This document shows positions 23,741 to 33,772 of a stretch of DNA of 64,000 bases, one piece after another (the stretch's first letter is position 1; each line of letters opens with the position of its first letter). A model generated the notes under the pieces. That model made no database searches and had not been told where the DNA came from. It worked only from the letters and a program-made list of their open reading frames with translations. The DNA comes from Ceratorhiza oryzae-sativae. Taxonomy: Eukaryota > Basidiomycota > Agaricomycetes > Cantharellales > Ceratobasidiaceae. The stretch is taken from contig JARWMV010000089.1 in assembly GCA_030998015.1 (NCBI GenBank), positions 1-64,000 of the forward strand. The letters run 5' to 3'. The position numbers were made by a program, and so were the translations under genes.

Positions 23741-24673
23741 TCCTTGTAATATCCAAACAGCCTGTCACCTTCCCCGTGATGCCAGGCTGTCATTTGTGTC
23801 CCAGTTTGAGGGGAGTCGTTTAGCGACCTGGGAGGTGGACGGAAGTGTGCGGAGACGGTGGGCAGCGTTCTCGGAGAGTCGTCTAAGAGTGGGGGGGATG
23901 GGGAGGATGGATGCCGCATGCTGCATGGTGGGGACTGGAGAAGTGCGAAAAGCACCGAGTAGCTAACGAAGGCCGACATTTTGAGCCTGGACAAGCGGTT
24001 GGACGAGGCGCTGTTGCTTGATGCCCATATACCAAATAGGTGAACCATATGTGAGAACCGGAAGCACACAGGTTTTGTACAAATGTCGAGCGTGAAGCAC
24101 AGAGATGCCTCGAACTTAGTTGGCAAGGATTCGAAGGCTGGCTATGACTGAAAGACCTTTTGCGGCCATCTTCTTGACATGGTTTGAGAAGGAAAGGCGG
24201 CGGTCCAAATGGAATCCAAGCCAGCGTATAGATGGGAGAGCGCGAACAATGTGTGATCCATTGTCCGGCCGGTTCAGAGAGAGATCGGGGTTCATGTGAT
24301 TCATATCAGTGTATTTAGGCGTCGTAGTAGAAAATGTTACAAGAGAGAGAGATTTCACCCAACCACCATGTAGCCTGCCCGCTACCTCGAGTTTGACACG
24401 GTCGGGTCCATCTAGCAAGTTCGGACGACATGTACCCGCGTGGCCAGATCGCCGACCGCGACTGCGAATCGCAGGCCTTGTTGAAGCGCGTAAAGTTGGA
24501 GGCGCCCCAAAGGTACTTAGCGGAGCGCTAGGGGCGATTGAGCCTGCTGTGGAGCACACCTGGAGGAGAGTGGGGAAAACTTCGCTATAGTTTGAGCGGC
24601 TGGTCTGTTGGTGTAAATGTAACAAAACATACGAAGTACAGAAGTAATATCGGCGTGTATGTGAGGGAAACAT
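23741..24673 (-). pseudogene. LINE-type reverse transcriptase, C-terminal fragment
   Basis: The minus strand encodes the region behind the catalytic palm of a non-LTR reverse transcriptase: RWLGFHLDRRLSFSNHVKKMA, then GLSVIASLRILAN, RHLYKTCVLPVLTYGSPIWYMG, QNVGLR, and the trailing block RTSPVPTMQHAASILPIPPTLRRLSENAAHRLRTLP (reported here in pieces from two frames). At least one frameshift near 24120 and a stop near 23960 separate the blocks. The FADD catalytic core and endonuclease are missing. The order matches the jockey/Tad-like elements common in basidiomycetes. Confidence 0.75.
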
Positions 24674-24924
24674 CTATAAGAGGAGATCTGACACGCATAT
24701 CGGAGCACAAGCGGAGAGAGACGGTATGACATCGATATTAGATTTATATGAGAGCGGGTTCGTTCAACAGGTCCGGTGCAAATCAATTAACCTGTTGAAG
24801 CAAATATAATAGCAGACGCTCCAGGTGTAAATAACACAGTGAATAGTTAGAGATTGAGCTTGATTGCGATAAGTGGAAAGTAGAATGGATAAGTCGCTGA
24901 ATATTCAGGCGACGATGTATTTGC
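24674..24924. other. Interval left of the inverted repeat
   Basis: I see no reading frame with recognisable motifs, no tRNA and no repeat pair in this stretch. It separates the LINE fragment from the long inverted repeat. Confidence 0.3.
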
Positions 24925-25314
24925 TTATTGCGGTTTCAGAAACGGTTTTCCGCGTGACCAAACCTTTTTCGAAAAGTGGCCGCAGGATCAAATCGAGCCT
25001 GGAAAGACTCAGTCGTATATAATCAGCTAGCAACTTTCATACAAAGGTAAGTACATCGTCGGAACCACGGGCTTGGGGCGCATGTAACAGGATACAGCGT
25101 TTATGATAATATACAAGAATGAGAATGGACCCACCTGGCAGTGCATTGGTGGTTTCGGCCGCAGGAGGGAAAAAGAGAGCGGAGGAATGATGCGAGCGTA
25201 CTATTAGAGCGCCGCGCAATGCGTGTGTAAAAAGAATGAAGGCAAACGAAGCTGAATTGACCGAGATATCGTCCAACGAAAACAGGGGCTGGCCCCCTGA
25301 AAAGCGACAGCCTA
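24925..25314 (+). repeat. Long inverted repeat, left arm (390 bp)
   Basis: This arm is the reverse complement of 25578-25967 with only about two mismatches seen (near 25036 and 25308) and no gaps, since paired positions always sum to 50892. The outer end is TTATTGCGG and the inner end AGCGACAGCCTA. Each arm can encode a peptide starting MDDISVNSASFAF, in convergent orientation toward the outside, but I do not recognise it. Near identity implies recent duplication or ongoing conversion. Confidence 0.95.
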
Positions 25315-25577
25315 TTTCAGATCTTTTACCAGAGCCGGTAGCCTCAGACTTAGTCAAATATTTCAGTAGCTCATGAGAAAGCTTGTGGCGGTATATCAGT
25401 GCTCACTTCAAGCAGAATTAATGAGCACGAGAAAAACGGTAATCTGGGGCCACGGGCAGATTTTCGACCTAACGTTTACATGAATAACATCAGCAAAAAG
25501 TTATTCCATAGCCCAGACCATTGAAATGGCCAATTTATGAAGCTTTCAAAGCAGCATATAGGGTAAAACACCCAAAG

Positions 25578-25967
25578 TAGGCTATCGCTTTTCAGGGGGC
25601 CAGCCCCTGTTTTCGTTGGACGATATCTCGGTCAATTCAGCTTCGTTTGCCTTCATTCTTTTTACACACGCATTGCGCGGCGCTCTAATAGTACGCTCGC
25701 ATCATTCCTCCGCTCTCTTTTTCCCTCCTGCGGCCGAAACCACCAATGCACTGCCAGGTGGGTCCATTCTCATTCTTGTATATTATCATAAACGCTGTAT
25801 CCTGTTACATGCGCCCCAAGCCCGTGGTTCCGACGATGTACTTACCTTTGTATGAAATTTGCTAGCTGATTATATACGACTGAGTCTTTCCAGGCTCGAT
25901 TTGATCCTGCGGCCACTTTTCGAAAAAGGTTTGGTCACGCGGAAAACCGTTTCTGAAACCGCAATAA
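25578..25967 (-). repeat. Long inverted repeat, right arm (390 bp)
   Basis: This is the partner of 24925-25314 with a 263-bp unique spacer between the arms (25315-25577). The spacer has no supportable gene. No matching direct repeats were found outside the arms, so a terminal-inverted-repeat transposon is possible but not shown. A transcript through both arms would fold into a roughly 390-bp hairpin. Confidence 0.95.
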
Positions 25968-26370
25968 ATACTATACTACGGGACAACCGGACCGTGCACA
26001 GCGATTGCGTCGCTTGTGCAAGCGACACCACATAGATACGCGAGAGAGAGAAGGGTGAACATACAGGAAGAGAATGGAATACAAGGTGCGAACTCGGTAA
26101 GATACCGAGGCTAGAATGCGCATACATGGTATCGTCCAACGTAATCGCACTTTACGGGGGGACCGGGGGGCTGTCATCGCCCAAGTTCACGTCTCCACCG
26201 CCCACAGTTGCCTCTCTCACTCACAATAGACTTCTGTACCCTCGAACGATATAGCGTCTCGCTTGCACGACAGATATCTTCGTTATATAAGATTGATTAG
26301 TTCCATAGTGCACACACATGATACATCCCTAATGAACGAATAGGAGCATAAGTAGAAATATTTTGCACAA
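25968..26370. other. Downstream region of the DUF1275 gene
   Basis: No gene is seen. It contains a GC-rich run (GGGGGGACCGGGGGG at about 26155) and a short TATCGTCCAACG word (26129) that also occurs near the inner end of each inverted-repeat arm. Confidence 0.3.
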
Positions 26371-27704
26371 TTATGATGGTCGAGGAACAGCGAGCCAACT
26401 GAATGCGACCAGCAAACGCACCCCAGCGCCAATCCCTAAGGCCCAGTGGGACCCCACTTTGTCGACTATTGCCCGGCCAGCCATAGCTACCAATATTCGA
26501 GTGATCAGCGAAATACTTGCCAGCTCTCAGCCAGGACTTACCGCCTATCGTCAACGACAAAATGGCAATAGCTCGATGGTCGCGAGATGGCACATGACGT
26601 GGCTTGAAAAGCTTGGGGTCACAGATGAGCTGTATCCACAGCAGCGTGAACACTATTGTACTGATGCGGTATGTCACACTTGGATGCCGCAAGGAGTTAT
26701 GGATCAACTCACGAGTTGAACGCATTTCCGATCCTCATGCCGGTGAATGCTTGTATACCCATTGCACAGCTTGCGAAACCAATCGTCAAGAACCCAAGCG
26801 GCGTACTCCAGTTCGTGAACCCGCTGCCTCGTACATCCACAAAAGAGCTTTCATCTTTGCGTCGACATGTGAGAAGATGTGCTGGACACTCGACGACGAG
26901 ACCTACGATTTGCCCAAGCGCACAATGCCGCCGCCAACGTCAACAAGACGCTCATCAACGTGCCCGAGAACAGCCATATGCGCCTCTTGGTGCCGATCCG
27001 ATCGCCGATTCGTCCGCTCAAGGCACCGATCAGAAAGCATGCCAACGAGACAAGCGCCTGTGCGTCGCTCCAGCTGAGCGAGTGGTCACGGTGCCACGAC
27101 CACTGCGAAGCCGCGCTCGGATCCCAGCTCGTGTGTTCCGGTATTGTGGTGGGACCGCAGTCAGGCGTGTGGATAGCGGTGACTGTTTTGCCATCGCCAT
27201 CCCGGCCATGATCGTGTTTCCTGTCTGAAACGCGCTCGACACAGATGCGGCAATATATGTGATTGAATCAATCTGTATCACAGCTGCTTATTTAATGATT
27301 GTGACCACGCAAGTGGGTACGTACGTAGCCTGTCAGGAAGCAAAACGCCGCGAGCGGGATGCTGGAATATGTGGGTCGATCTCCGCCATCATATGGGCTT
27401 TGACCCTATCCCATCTTGAGTTGCTAGATGTAGAGCCTATCTCTGCCGCCTCCAGCTTTGAGGGTGACTGCTCTGCCTTGGCATCCTGCGCGGAATTGAT
27501 TGGTTTTGAAATGGCACCGCCCAAGTGTATCACACTGTTCACCGCCGTGGTCTCGCCAGAGCGCTGGTACGAGCCGGAATGCGAAGCGGAATAAGGGTCG
27601 AACGTGCGAGGAGGGCTGGAAGGCTCGCTTGGAGGATTGGGATCGACTGAATCGCAAGCCTGAGGGAATCCGGCAGGGACACAGCACGATGGTGGGTGGT
27701 GCAT
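26371..27704 (-). CDS. DUF1275 (YoaK-type) membrane protein, two apparent 1-nt deletions
   Basis: Exons 27704-27325, 27272-26903, 26847-26713, 26678-26542 and 26486-26371 encode a DUF1275 protein, a polytopic membrane family of unknown transport role common in fungi. Recognisable blocks are a Ser/Pro-rich N-terminus, HMMAEIDPHIP, a tail AAFCFLTGY, DSITYIAASVSSAFQTGNT, LVSLACFLIGALSGRIGDRIG, WLFSGTLMSVLLTLAAALCAW, GFASCAMGIQAFTGMRIGNAFN, TIVFTLLWIQLICDPKLF, RDHRAIAILSLTIGG and GIGAGVRLLVAFSWL. Splice sites and frame agree from exon 2 to the stop except for one missing base after AMA (near 27188). Another seems missing near 27341. Both lie in short homopolymers, so they may be sequencing errors or early decay. 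Exon 2's donor (GTCTCG) is weak. Confidence 0.75.
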
Positions 27705-29943
27705 CTGTCCAGGAGTCAATTCATTGACAGGTGGCGAGCATATGATACGCAAGCTTACCTTGAAAACACGAAAAATACAATCGAGCTCGGAAGTCGGATT
27801 TCGGACCAGATCGGTGGGGATATGATTTCCTACTATTGGAAAGAAATAAGATGCGCTTGGGGGGCACCAGAAGGACGGGATGCAAGTTAAGGCCTTTGAC
27901 CGCTCGCTTATATGCTTCTCTTCAGGCCAAGTCACTCCAAGCTTTGAAACGAGCAAGACAACCAACAGGCAGCAGCCTCTTCAGCCACAGTCATACTCTC
28001 AACAAACTGGGCAGGCGCCTTTGAGTAACCTACGCTGGCACTTGCCAAGGCGCTCGGTACTTATCAGCACGACATCGACCGACGAGTTTCATATAATCCC
28101 CGTATGGGGCTTGTCCGCGTGTGTCTCTCGAGCAGGGTCAACCCATGAAGCCCGAGGTAGTCGAGAACTTGTCGGGACAAGGACGAATGATCGAGAGCGG
28201 GGTATCGCCGATGCGAAGCCAGGGCTGTCGCTGCAAAGACAAACAAGCCGCTGCGCCTGTGGCCCAGGGAGCATCGGCTATGTATCGATTGTAACAGAAC
28301 TGCGGATCGGTGTCAGGGGTTTAATCGAACTCGAGATCGACAGAGCGTACGTCATGAAGCGGGAAGGTCCACGCGATACGCACCCGAGTAGGACGTATGT
28401 CCAGGACGTGACAGACCTGGACGGATCAAGTTACGGGAACGATAAGCTTGATGATGCACGCTCCTTGCCGCGAGAGCAGTTGGGTGGATCGCCCTACCCT
28501 ATCGGCGTCCGGCAAGTCGTGGAAAGCCAAGTGTGCATCCATGCGTCAAAACTAGGATGAACCAGCAGGAGGTTGACATGGATTCCACCTGACGATGCTA
28601 GCCGATACTCGAATTTCCATACATTTCTCACGATCCGTCACTCCAAAACATCTTGTCAGAGACATAGACAGTTTATACCAGGATAATATATCTTCCAGGG
28701 AGATTTCAGATCGAAGGGTGATGGGCAAACATGCAAGGATAGTACGGGCAGATGGCTTGAGTGCTGACCATCCAAAGAACTCGCGTTTTTCCCGCCGTTT
28801 CGATCGATGAGACAATGCCAAAGTATCAAGTTTACGTAGAAGCACGTTTGTCCTGGATACGTCAAGTGAATGGCGACTTCTCGCTGGGTGGTTGCCAATG
28901 ATGGTGATCGCAGAGACGGGTCAGGCAGAAGTCATGTGACTCTTGGTTTACGGGACGCGCAAGAGTGAGTCGTCGATTATGGTCCGAAGTCAAATTGACG
29001 CGAGGTTCAGCATTTCTAATGCCCCACGGTTGAGCGAGCTACGAGGTGGTGGGATAGTACTTTCCTGACATAGAAATATGTAATTCAACGAAAAGATATT
29101 ACAGAAATATGGAAAACAAGCAAATCGATTCTAATATGATGCCCAGTCGGCACGCGAGTGCGGGGCTGGAGCTCATATGAATCTGCGCATGTGGCTAATT
29201 CACAGTGTGGGACAATCTCTCCAGACGCAGGATCAGATACTTTGAGAGAGTGACACAACCACCGATGTAGCCTGTACACCTCGAGTAAATCCAAACAGCC
29301 TGAAGCGTCCGTCGTCTTTGCGTCAGCAATGTCCGGCTCTTGCACCTGCAGTATCGAGGCGCATCCTCAGCCAGCGCGCTCGGAGGTAGTTGGGTCCTGA
29401 TTAAAGGAGTGTGTCGGTAACACATATAAACAATTTTTAAAACCAAAAAGCGAGAAATGATTGACTGTACGGTGGTCGTAAATTGTTAGTGCCAGTATGT
29501 TCGGATGTTATTGTGCCAGCTAGTCGTGAGGGCAAGACGGGAGCAATATCATTTAGTCAAAAAAGTTACATATGCAGGCTCTGAGTAGCTGAGATCAACA
29601 TGAGCAGTAACCTCTGCGTTTTGGTGGAAATTGATTGAGGCACCCGAGCTAAAAAACGGCTATTAGCGTTACTGGTTGTCTCCAAGTTGCGTGATCTCAA
29701 AGATAAGCAGGGTTTTGGGGCAGCAAATTTAGAGATACTGATTCGACCAACAAATTTTTGAATACAGAACTTCCCCATATCACAGGATTGTGTATTCTGG
29801 CTGTTGAATGGTGATTGAAATGAGCGCATGAAGCGTATACCAACTAGCAGCCCGGGGCGGGGTCACCCTTGCCCTCAGGAATGGAGAATCGGATGGGAAT
29901 CGCTTTCGGAATTTAGCTATGGCACGCCAGCAACGAAATTCAG
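27705..29943. other. 2.2-kb interval with no recognised gene
   Basis: Several open frames of 60-226 codons exist, the longest on the plus strand at 27880-28560 and a minus-strand one at 28552-28845. None shows motifs, splice patterns or composition that I can link to a protein family. The left end includes the promoter of the DUF1275 gene. I see no LTR ends, tRNA or repeat pair. Confidence 0.35.
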
Positions 29944-30318
29944 TCAGGAGACTCGTATTTTTCTCCAGGTTTGAAGAACGCGTAATAGATCAAAAGCGAG
30001 TGATGTCAAGGTAGTAGGTTCGTCGCACGGCAGGATAATAGGCACAACAACCAAGGTAATGCTACACTCGCAGCGGGCTTTGTTCTGTTCACTTGTCTCT
30101 GGAATAACCGTATCCAGCCAAAAAGCGTGAATTTCGCCAGAGTGAGGATGGAATGCTAGAAACACTGCTCGGTCAATGTCAGATTGAGCACTCGACTCAT
30201 CTCGCTTTCCTAGATACGCAATCATTGGTCCTACGCCCGACTGACTTGTTATTGTTAGTGGCACAGACACGCGCATCAAACAATGAGTTATATCATACGA
30301 GTAATTGAGGCCTTTCAC
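29944..30318 (-). CDS. Unrecognised open frame, possible exon
   Basis: A 124-codon minus-strand frame has protein-like alternation of hydrophobic and polar residues (for example LTITSQSGVGPMIAYLGKR, then VFLAFHPHSGEIHAFWLD and ITLVVVPIILPC), ending AFDLLRVLQTW. It lacks an ATG at its start; the most upstream possible start is GTG at 30318, so it would have to be an internal or terminal exon. No upstream exon could be built with confidence. I do not recognise the family, and a chance open frame is possible. Confidence 0.3.
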   Translation of the reverse strand: MKGLNYSYDITHCLMRVSVPLTITSQSGVGPMIAYLGKRDESSAQSDIDRAVFLAFHPHSGEIHAFWLDTVIPETSEQNKARCECSITLVVVPIILPCDEPTTLTSLAFDLLRVLQTWRKIRVS

Positions 30319-30684
30319 GAACAGACGATGGGGCGCACATGCAGAGCGTTACACTTGAATGTTTCCTGACGAATCATGTGAAACTGCGTGGCTGTGCACA
30401 TGCTCTCTCCGGTTCGGCCGCAACCGGCTTTCCGACAGTGGTGACGAGGGGCATTGCGCCTGACCTTGTCCACGACACTCGTTCCCTCGCCCCCGCCGTG
30501 AGACTCGCCACCGAGTCTGCCAACCCACCCGTCGTCGCTGGGAAATCGTTGGACAACCCTGAAAAGTGTACATTTTGGGCGTTTGTCGTGTGACATCTGA
30601 GCTCACTCGGGACTCTGACTGAAGTGAGTGCGGTTTGTGTGTCGCCGAGTCAGGGGCTCATAGTCTCGCACTAGCTAGCACACG

Positions 30685-31725
30685 ATGGGCTCCCCGCCAA
30701 AACCTTGGGAACGCGCTGGCAACATCATCGATCCGATGTCTTCCGCACCCACCCTCCCCGCCTCCACCGCCGCGCCCTCCGCCACGTCCGCCTCATCTGG
30801 CGCGCCCGCCGTTCCCACCCGGCCCGAGAGCATTGCTGTACCCCAGCAGCCCCTCTCCTCGCTCTCGCCCTACTCGGCAGCCTCGTATGGCTCCTACTCC
30901 TCCCCCTACAACCGGCTCGGATCATACGGCGGCTACGGCGGGGGCTACGGCGGATACGGCGGAGGCATGTACGGCTCCTACGGCGGAATGTACGGTCAAC
31001 CCCCCATGGGTATGGGCATGGGCATGGGCATGAACGGCATGGACCCCAGCTTGACCCAGTCGGTCGCCGCGTCGACCCAGCAGGCGTTCGGCCTTCTCGG
31101 CAACGTGGTCGGCACGTTTACGTCGTTTGCCCAAATGCTCGACTCGTCGTTTATGGCCACCCAGAGCTCGATCTTTGCCATACTAGGCGTGGCGGACCAG
31201 TTGAGCCAGTTGCGCGCGTTGTTGGGACAGGTCGCGGGCGTGTTTGGTCTCGTCGGGTGGCTGAGAGGCTGGTGGAGGCGATCGCAAGACGCCATGGCTG
31301 ACGATTTTAGGAGGTTCATGCGAGGCGACAACGGAGGAGGCAACAACGGCGCGCCGCGACCGAGCAAGAAACCGTTTATCGTCATCTTGCTGGCGATCTT
31401 TGGGCTGCCGTACCTCATGCACAAGTTGGTCCGAGCTCTGTCTGCGCGCCTGCCTCCTCCGCCTGGAGCTGTGGAGCAGATTGACATGTCCAAGGTCCAG
31501 TTTGCGACTGCGCTGTACGACTTTGTCACCACAGATCCGGTCGAGCTCGGGCTGAAAAAGGGAGACCTGGTCGCGATCATTGGCAGGACAGAGGGCGGCG
31601 ACTGGCTCCGGGGTCGCACGAGGGAGGGCAAACAGGGATGGCTGCCTGCGAACCACGTTCAGATTCTTCAAAACCCGTCGAAAAAGGTGGACGAACCCGC
31701 CGCGCCGAAAAATGTAGATGTGTGA
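30685..31725 (+). CDS. PEX13: Peroxisomal import docking protein Pex13
   Basis: A single-exon frame of 346 codons matches Pex13. The N-terminus starts MGSPPKPWER, the usual Pex13 opening with a PPKPWE motif. A Ser/Pro/Ala-rich stretch is followed by a Gly/Tyr/Met-rich YGG segment (about residues 78-118), a conserved helical region (about 125-200), a hydrophobic segment FIVILLAIFGLPYLM (231-245), and a C-terminal SH3 domain (about 273-328) with ALYDF, KKGDLV and GWLPANHV. The protein sits in the peroxisomal membrane and docks the import receptor Pex5 together with Pex14. No damage is seen. Upstream bases 30319-30684 hold only overlapping short frames and presumably the promoter. Confidence 0.95.
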   Translation: MGSPPKPWERAGNIIDPMSSAPTLPASTAAPSATSASSGAPAVPTRPESIAVPQQPLSSLSPYSAASYGSYSSPYNRLGSYGGYGGGYGGYGGGMYGSYGGMYGQPPMGMGMGMGMNGMDPSLTQSVAASTQQAFGLLGNVVGTFTSFAQMLDSSFMATQSSIFAILGVADQLSQLRALLGQVAGVFGLVGWLRGWWRRSQDAMADDFRRFMRGDNGGGNNGAPRPSKKPFIVILLAIFGLPYLMHKLVRALSARLPPPPGAVEQIDMSKVQFATALYDFVTTDPVELGLKKGDLVAIIGRTEGGDWLRGRTREGKQGWLPANHVQILQNPSKKVDEPAAPKNVDV

Positions 31726-32338
31726 TGTGTGTGGTTTGTCCTCGTGTGTATTGACCTCTGCTGTCCGATGTAACATTCTTAGCCCAGATTGTTGTACCAT
31801 AGCGATCATAATGGAGTTTTATGGTTTCGCTAAATTTGGCATCACTGCCAAAGCCTGGGGAGGAGCATGTGCGATCTGGGTCGTGTGCACGCATGCCTTA
31901 AACCAAGGCCTTTCGCTGCTCTTCTGAATCCCTATTTTGTCCACGCCAAGCCGAAATCAGACTTCTGCCCTGTTGATTCAAGCCTAGTCCATGTCGCGCG
32001 CGCCCGTTATGGACGATGGAGACTGACTCGCTTTCGTTTCGTCAGGCGGGGCACTTATTGGAACTGAGGGCCGCACAAATCCCCCAGGAATCCCATCCTC
32101 CGACTAGCTCCCGACGGTTTAAATGTCGAGTTTTGCTCGGAATCAGCGTTCGCAATTTGGATTTGTCCGACCCTATTGCCTAATGAACTAGACGTAGGCG
32201 TCTGTCCACGCATCCGCACCGTAGCTGCTCTGATTTGTGGCTCCCCTTTGGACAGAATCGCTTAGTCTTGAACCAATGCTAAAGGATCTGTAAACTTCTG
32301 GAATACCACTTGCTGCTGAAACCACCCCCTTTCGTGAG
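31726..32338. other. Interval between PEX13 and the peroxidase remnant
   Basis: This is the 3' side of PEX13 and the upstream side of the peroxidase pseudogene. I find no reading frame with family motifs and no TATA box that I would commit to. Confidence 0.3.
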
Positions 32339-33539
32339 ATGTTGCCTCTCTTCTCACTCTTGATCTCCTCTTGCTTTCTACTTGTGTCTGCGGATTACAC
32401 CTAGCCAAATCCTGCCTGGGACGAGCTCGAGAGTTTCACTCACTTTCAGGTGTGTGTTGAATGATTTGTCTCATTCCCGTTTCATCCATACGCAGAGCGG
32501 CCGTTTCGGACCTGGTTTAGTCGGCAGCGTCACTCCATGCAAACAAACTACTGATGGCTCTAATAATTATCCTAGTTAACCATCGACCCAATGGCTTCGC
32601 GCGGATTTTGCCGACGCCATCTCGCACCGGAGGCATGGACACCTCGCTCACCTTTGAGACGGATCGCGCACGAGGAGGGACATCGCTTAGCAACACGATC
32701 GTCCTCTTGCAAATTTATTACGGCCCGGGGGCCAGTATGGAGTACTTGATCGCTCTTTTGGCGTACACGGCTGTTCACAAATGCGGTGACCCAGAGCTCA
32801 TTATGAAAGCTGGGCGGATCGACGCGAGTGGGCCAGCTCCAGGAGGACGAGTGCCCCAGGTGGAGGACAACATTGAAACACAATTGCAGAAATTTGTCAG
32901 GGCTGGGTTCCATCAACAGGAAGTGATTCAGGTGAGTAGGAAGGTGCCCATGAAATCGGTTTTCTGCTGATGTCCGCGCTCTTGTAGATGGTCGTGTGTG
33001 GTCGCAGTGAGCTGTGTTCTCATGGGTCATTTTTAGCGTGCTTACTCAATGCATAGCCATGGACAGAGTGCACGGGCAATCCTTTCCCCCTGTAACGGGA
33101 AATTCGAGCGGATGAAATTGCCCTCGCTTTGATAGTACCCCCGCTAGATTCGACAACATGGTCGTAACCGAATACCTTGATGGGACAACGAAGGCCCCAC
33201 TCGTTACCGCCCCAGCTCGAAGCAATTCCGATTTTGTCCTGTTCAGTTGTACATCTCCTTTCACCCGTCTTTTCTAAGGCACAGAGTAATATCTATTGAC
33301 ATTCGTAGCCGATAGCAACTCGGCTATGCGTAGCTGTCAAACCCCCAAACGTTCAAACCCACTCGCGGCTCCAGATTGCAGCGAACGATCGATGCTGTGC
33401 CTTCGTGAGTCACACTTAGTCTCCCACTCACACCCCTCGCAATCAAACCGCATCTACCTCAACCTCGGGTGCCCAATGATGACAACATCCACTTCTCAGA
33501 GTACGTTCGTGTCAAAGACGACGGAGAAGGCGAGCTGAA
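32339..33539 (+). pseudogene. Secreted fungal heme peroxidase gene, decayed
   Basis: The ATG at 32339 opens a signal peptide (MLPLFSLLISSCFLLVSA), followed by blocks of the basidiomycete low-redox heme peroxidases that often carry WSC domains: PNPAWDELESF, SGRFGPGLVGSVTPC, TQWLRADFADAISH, GGMDTSLTFETDRARG, YLIALLAYTAVHKCGDP, RIDASGPAPGGRVPQ, FVRAGFHQQEVIQ, MVVCGRS, VHGQSFPPVTGNS, RFDNMVVTEYLDG and FVADSNSAMRSC. Damage includes a TAG where TWPNP is expected (about 32399), a TAA before PSTQW, a frameshift before GGMD, and a TGA after VTGNSSG. The distal-His and proximal-His neighbourhoods are altered (ADFADA where an FHD-type helix is usual, and CGRS for CGHT). It ends at a solo LTR. Confidence 0.75.
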
Positions 33540-33772
33540 TGTAGAAATCACATGTACTTACTCAAATGTACTAGAATGAACCGAGTCATGTAACCGAGTC
33601 AAGTGTGTATGCGCAGTATATGCGCAGTAAGGAGAACGCCTGACTCATAGGCATTCATAGGGTATAAATAAGGACGCTCGCGCACCCTCTCGTGCTCCAT
33701 CTTTACTTTACACCCACACTCTTTCCTATACGAAATTTTTATTCCTATAAATATATACATTTGATTTCAACA
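33540..33772 (+). repeat. Small solo LTR (233 bp) with near-perfect TSD
   Basis: The ends TGTAGAAATC and GATTTCAACA form a 9/10 inverted repeat with TG...CA termini. Flanking pentamers are CTGAA (33535-33539) and CCGAA (33773-33777), one mismatch. A TATAAATAAGG box lies at about 33663 and a pyrimidine-rich start-site region follows. The size and structure fit a copia-type LTR left as a solo. There is no second copy in the window, so the family is not confirmed. Confidence 0.65.

Noticed and set aside
24925..25967. Inverted repeat annotated as a DNA transposon
   Set aside because: There is no transposase and no flanking target duplication; only the repeat itself is supported.
27880..28560. 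226-codon plus-strand open frame
   Set aside because: There are no family motifs and no hydrophobic pattern, and competing minus-strand frames exist; likely chance.
31183..31809. Long minus-strand frames over PEX13
   Set aside because: They are antisense shadows of the GC-rich Pex13 coding sequence.
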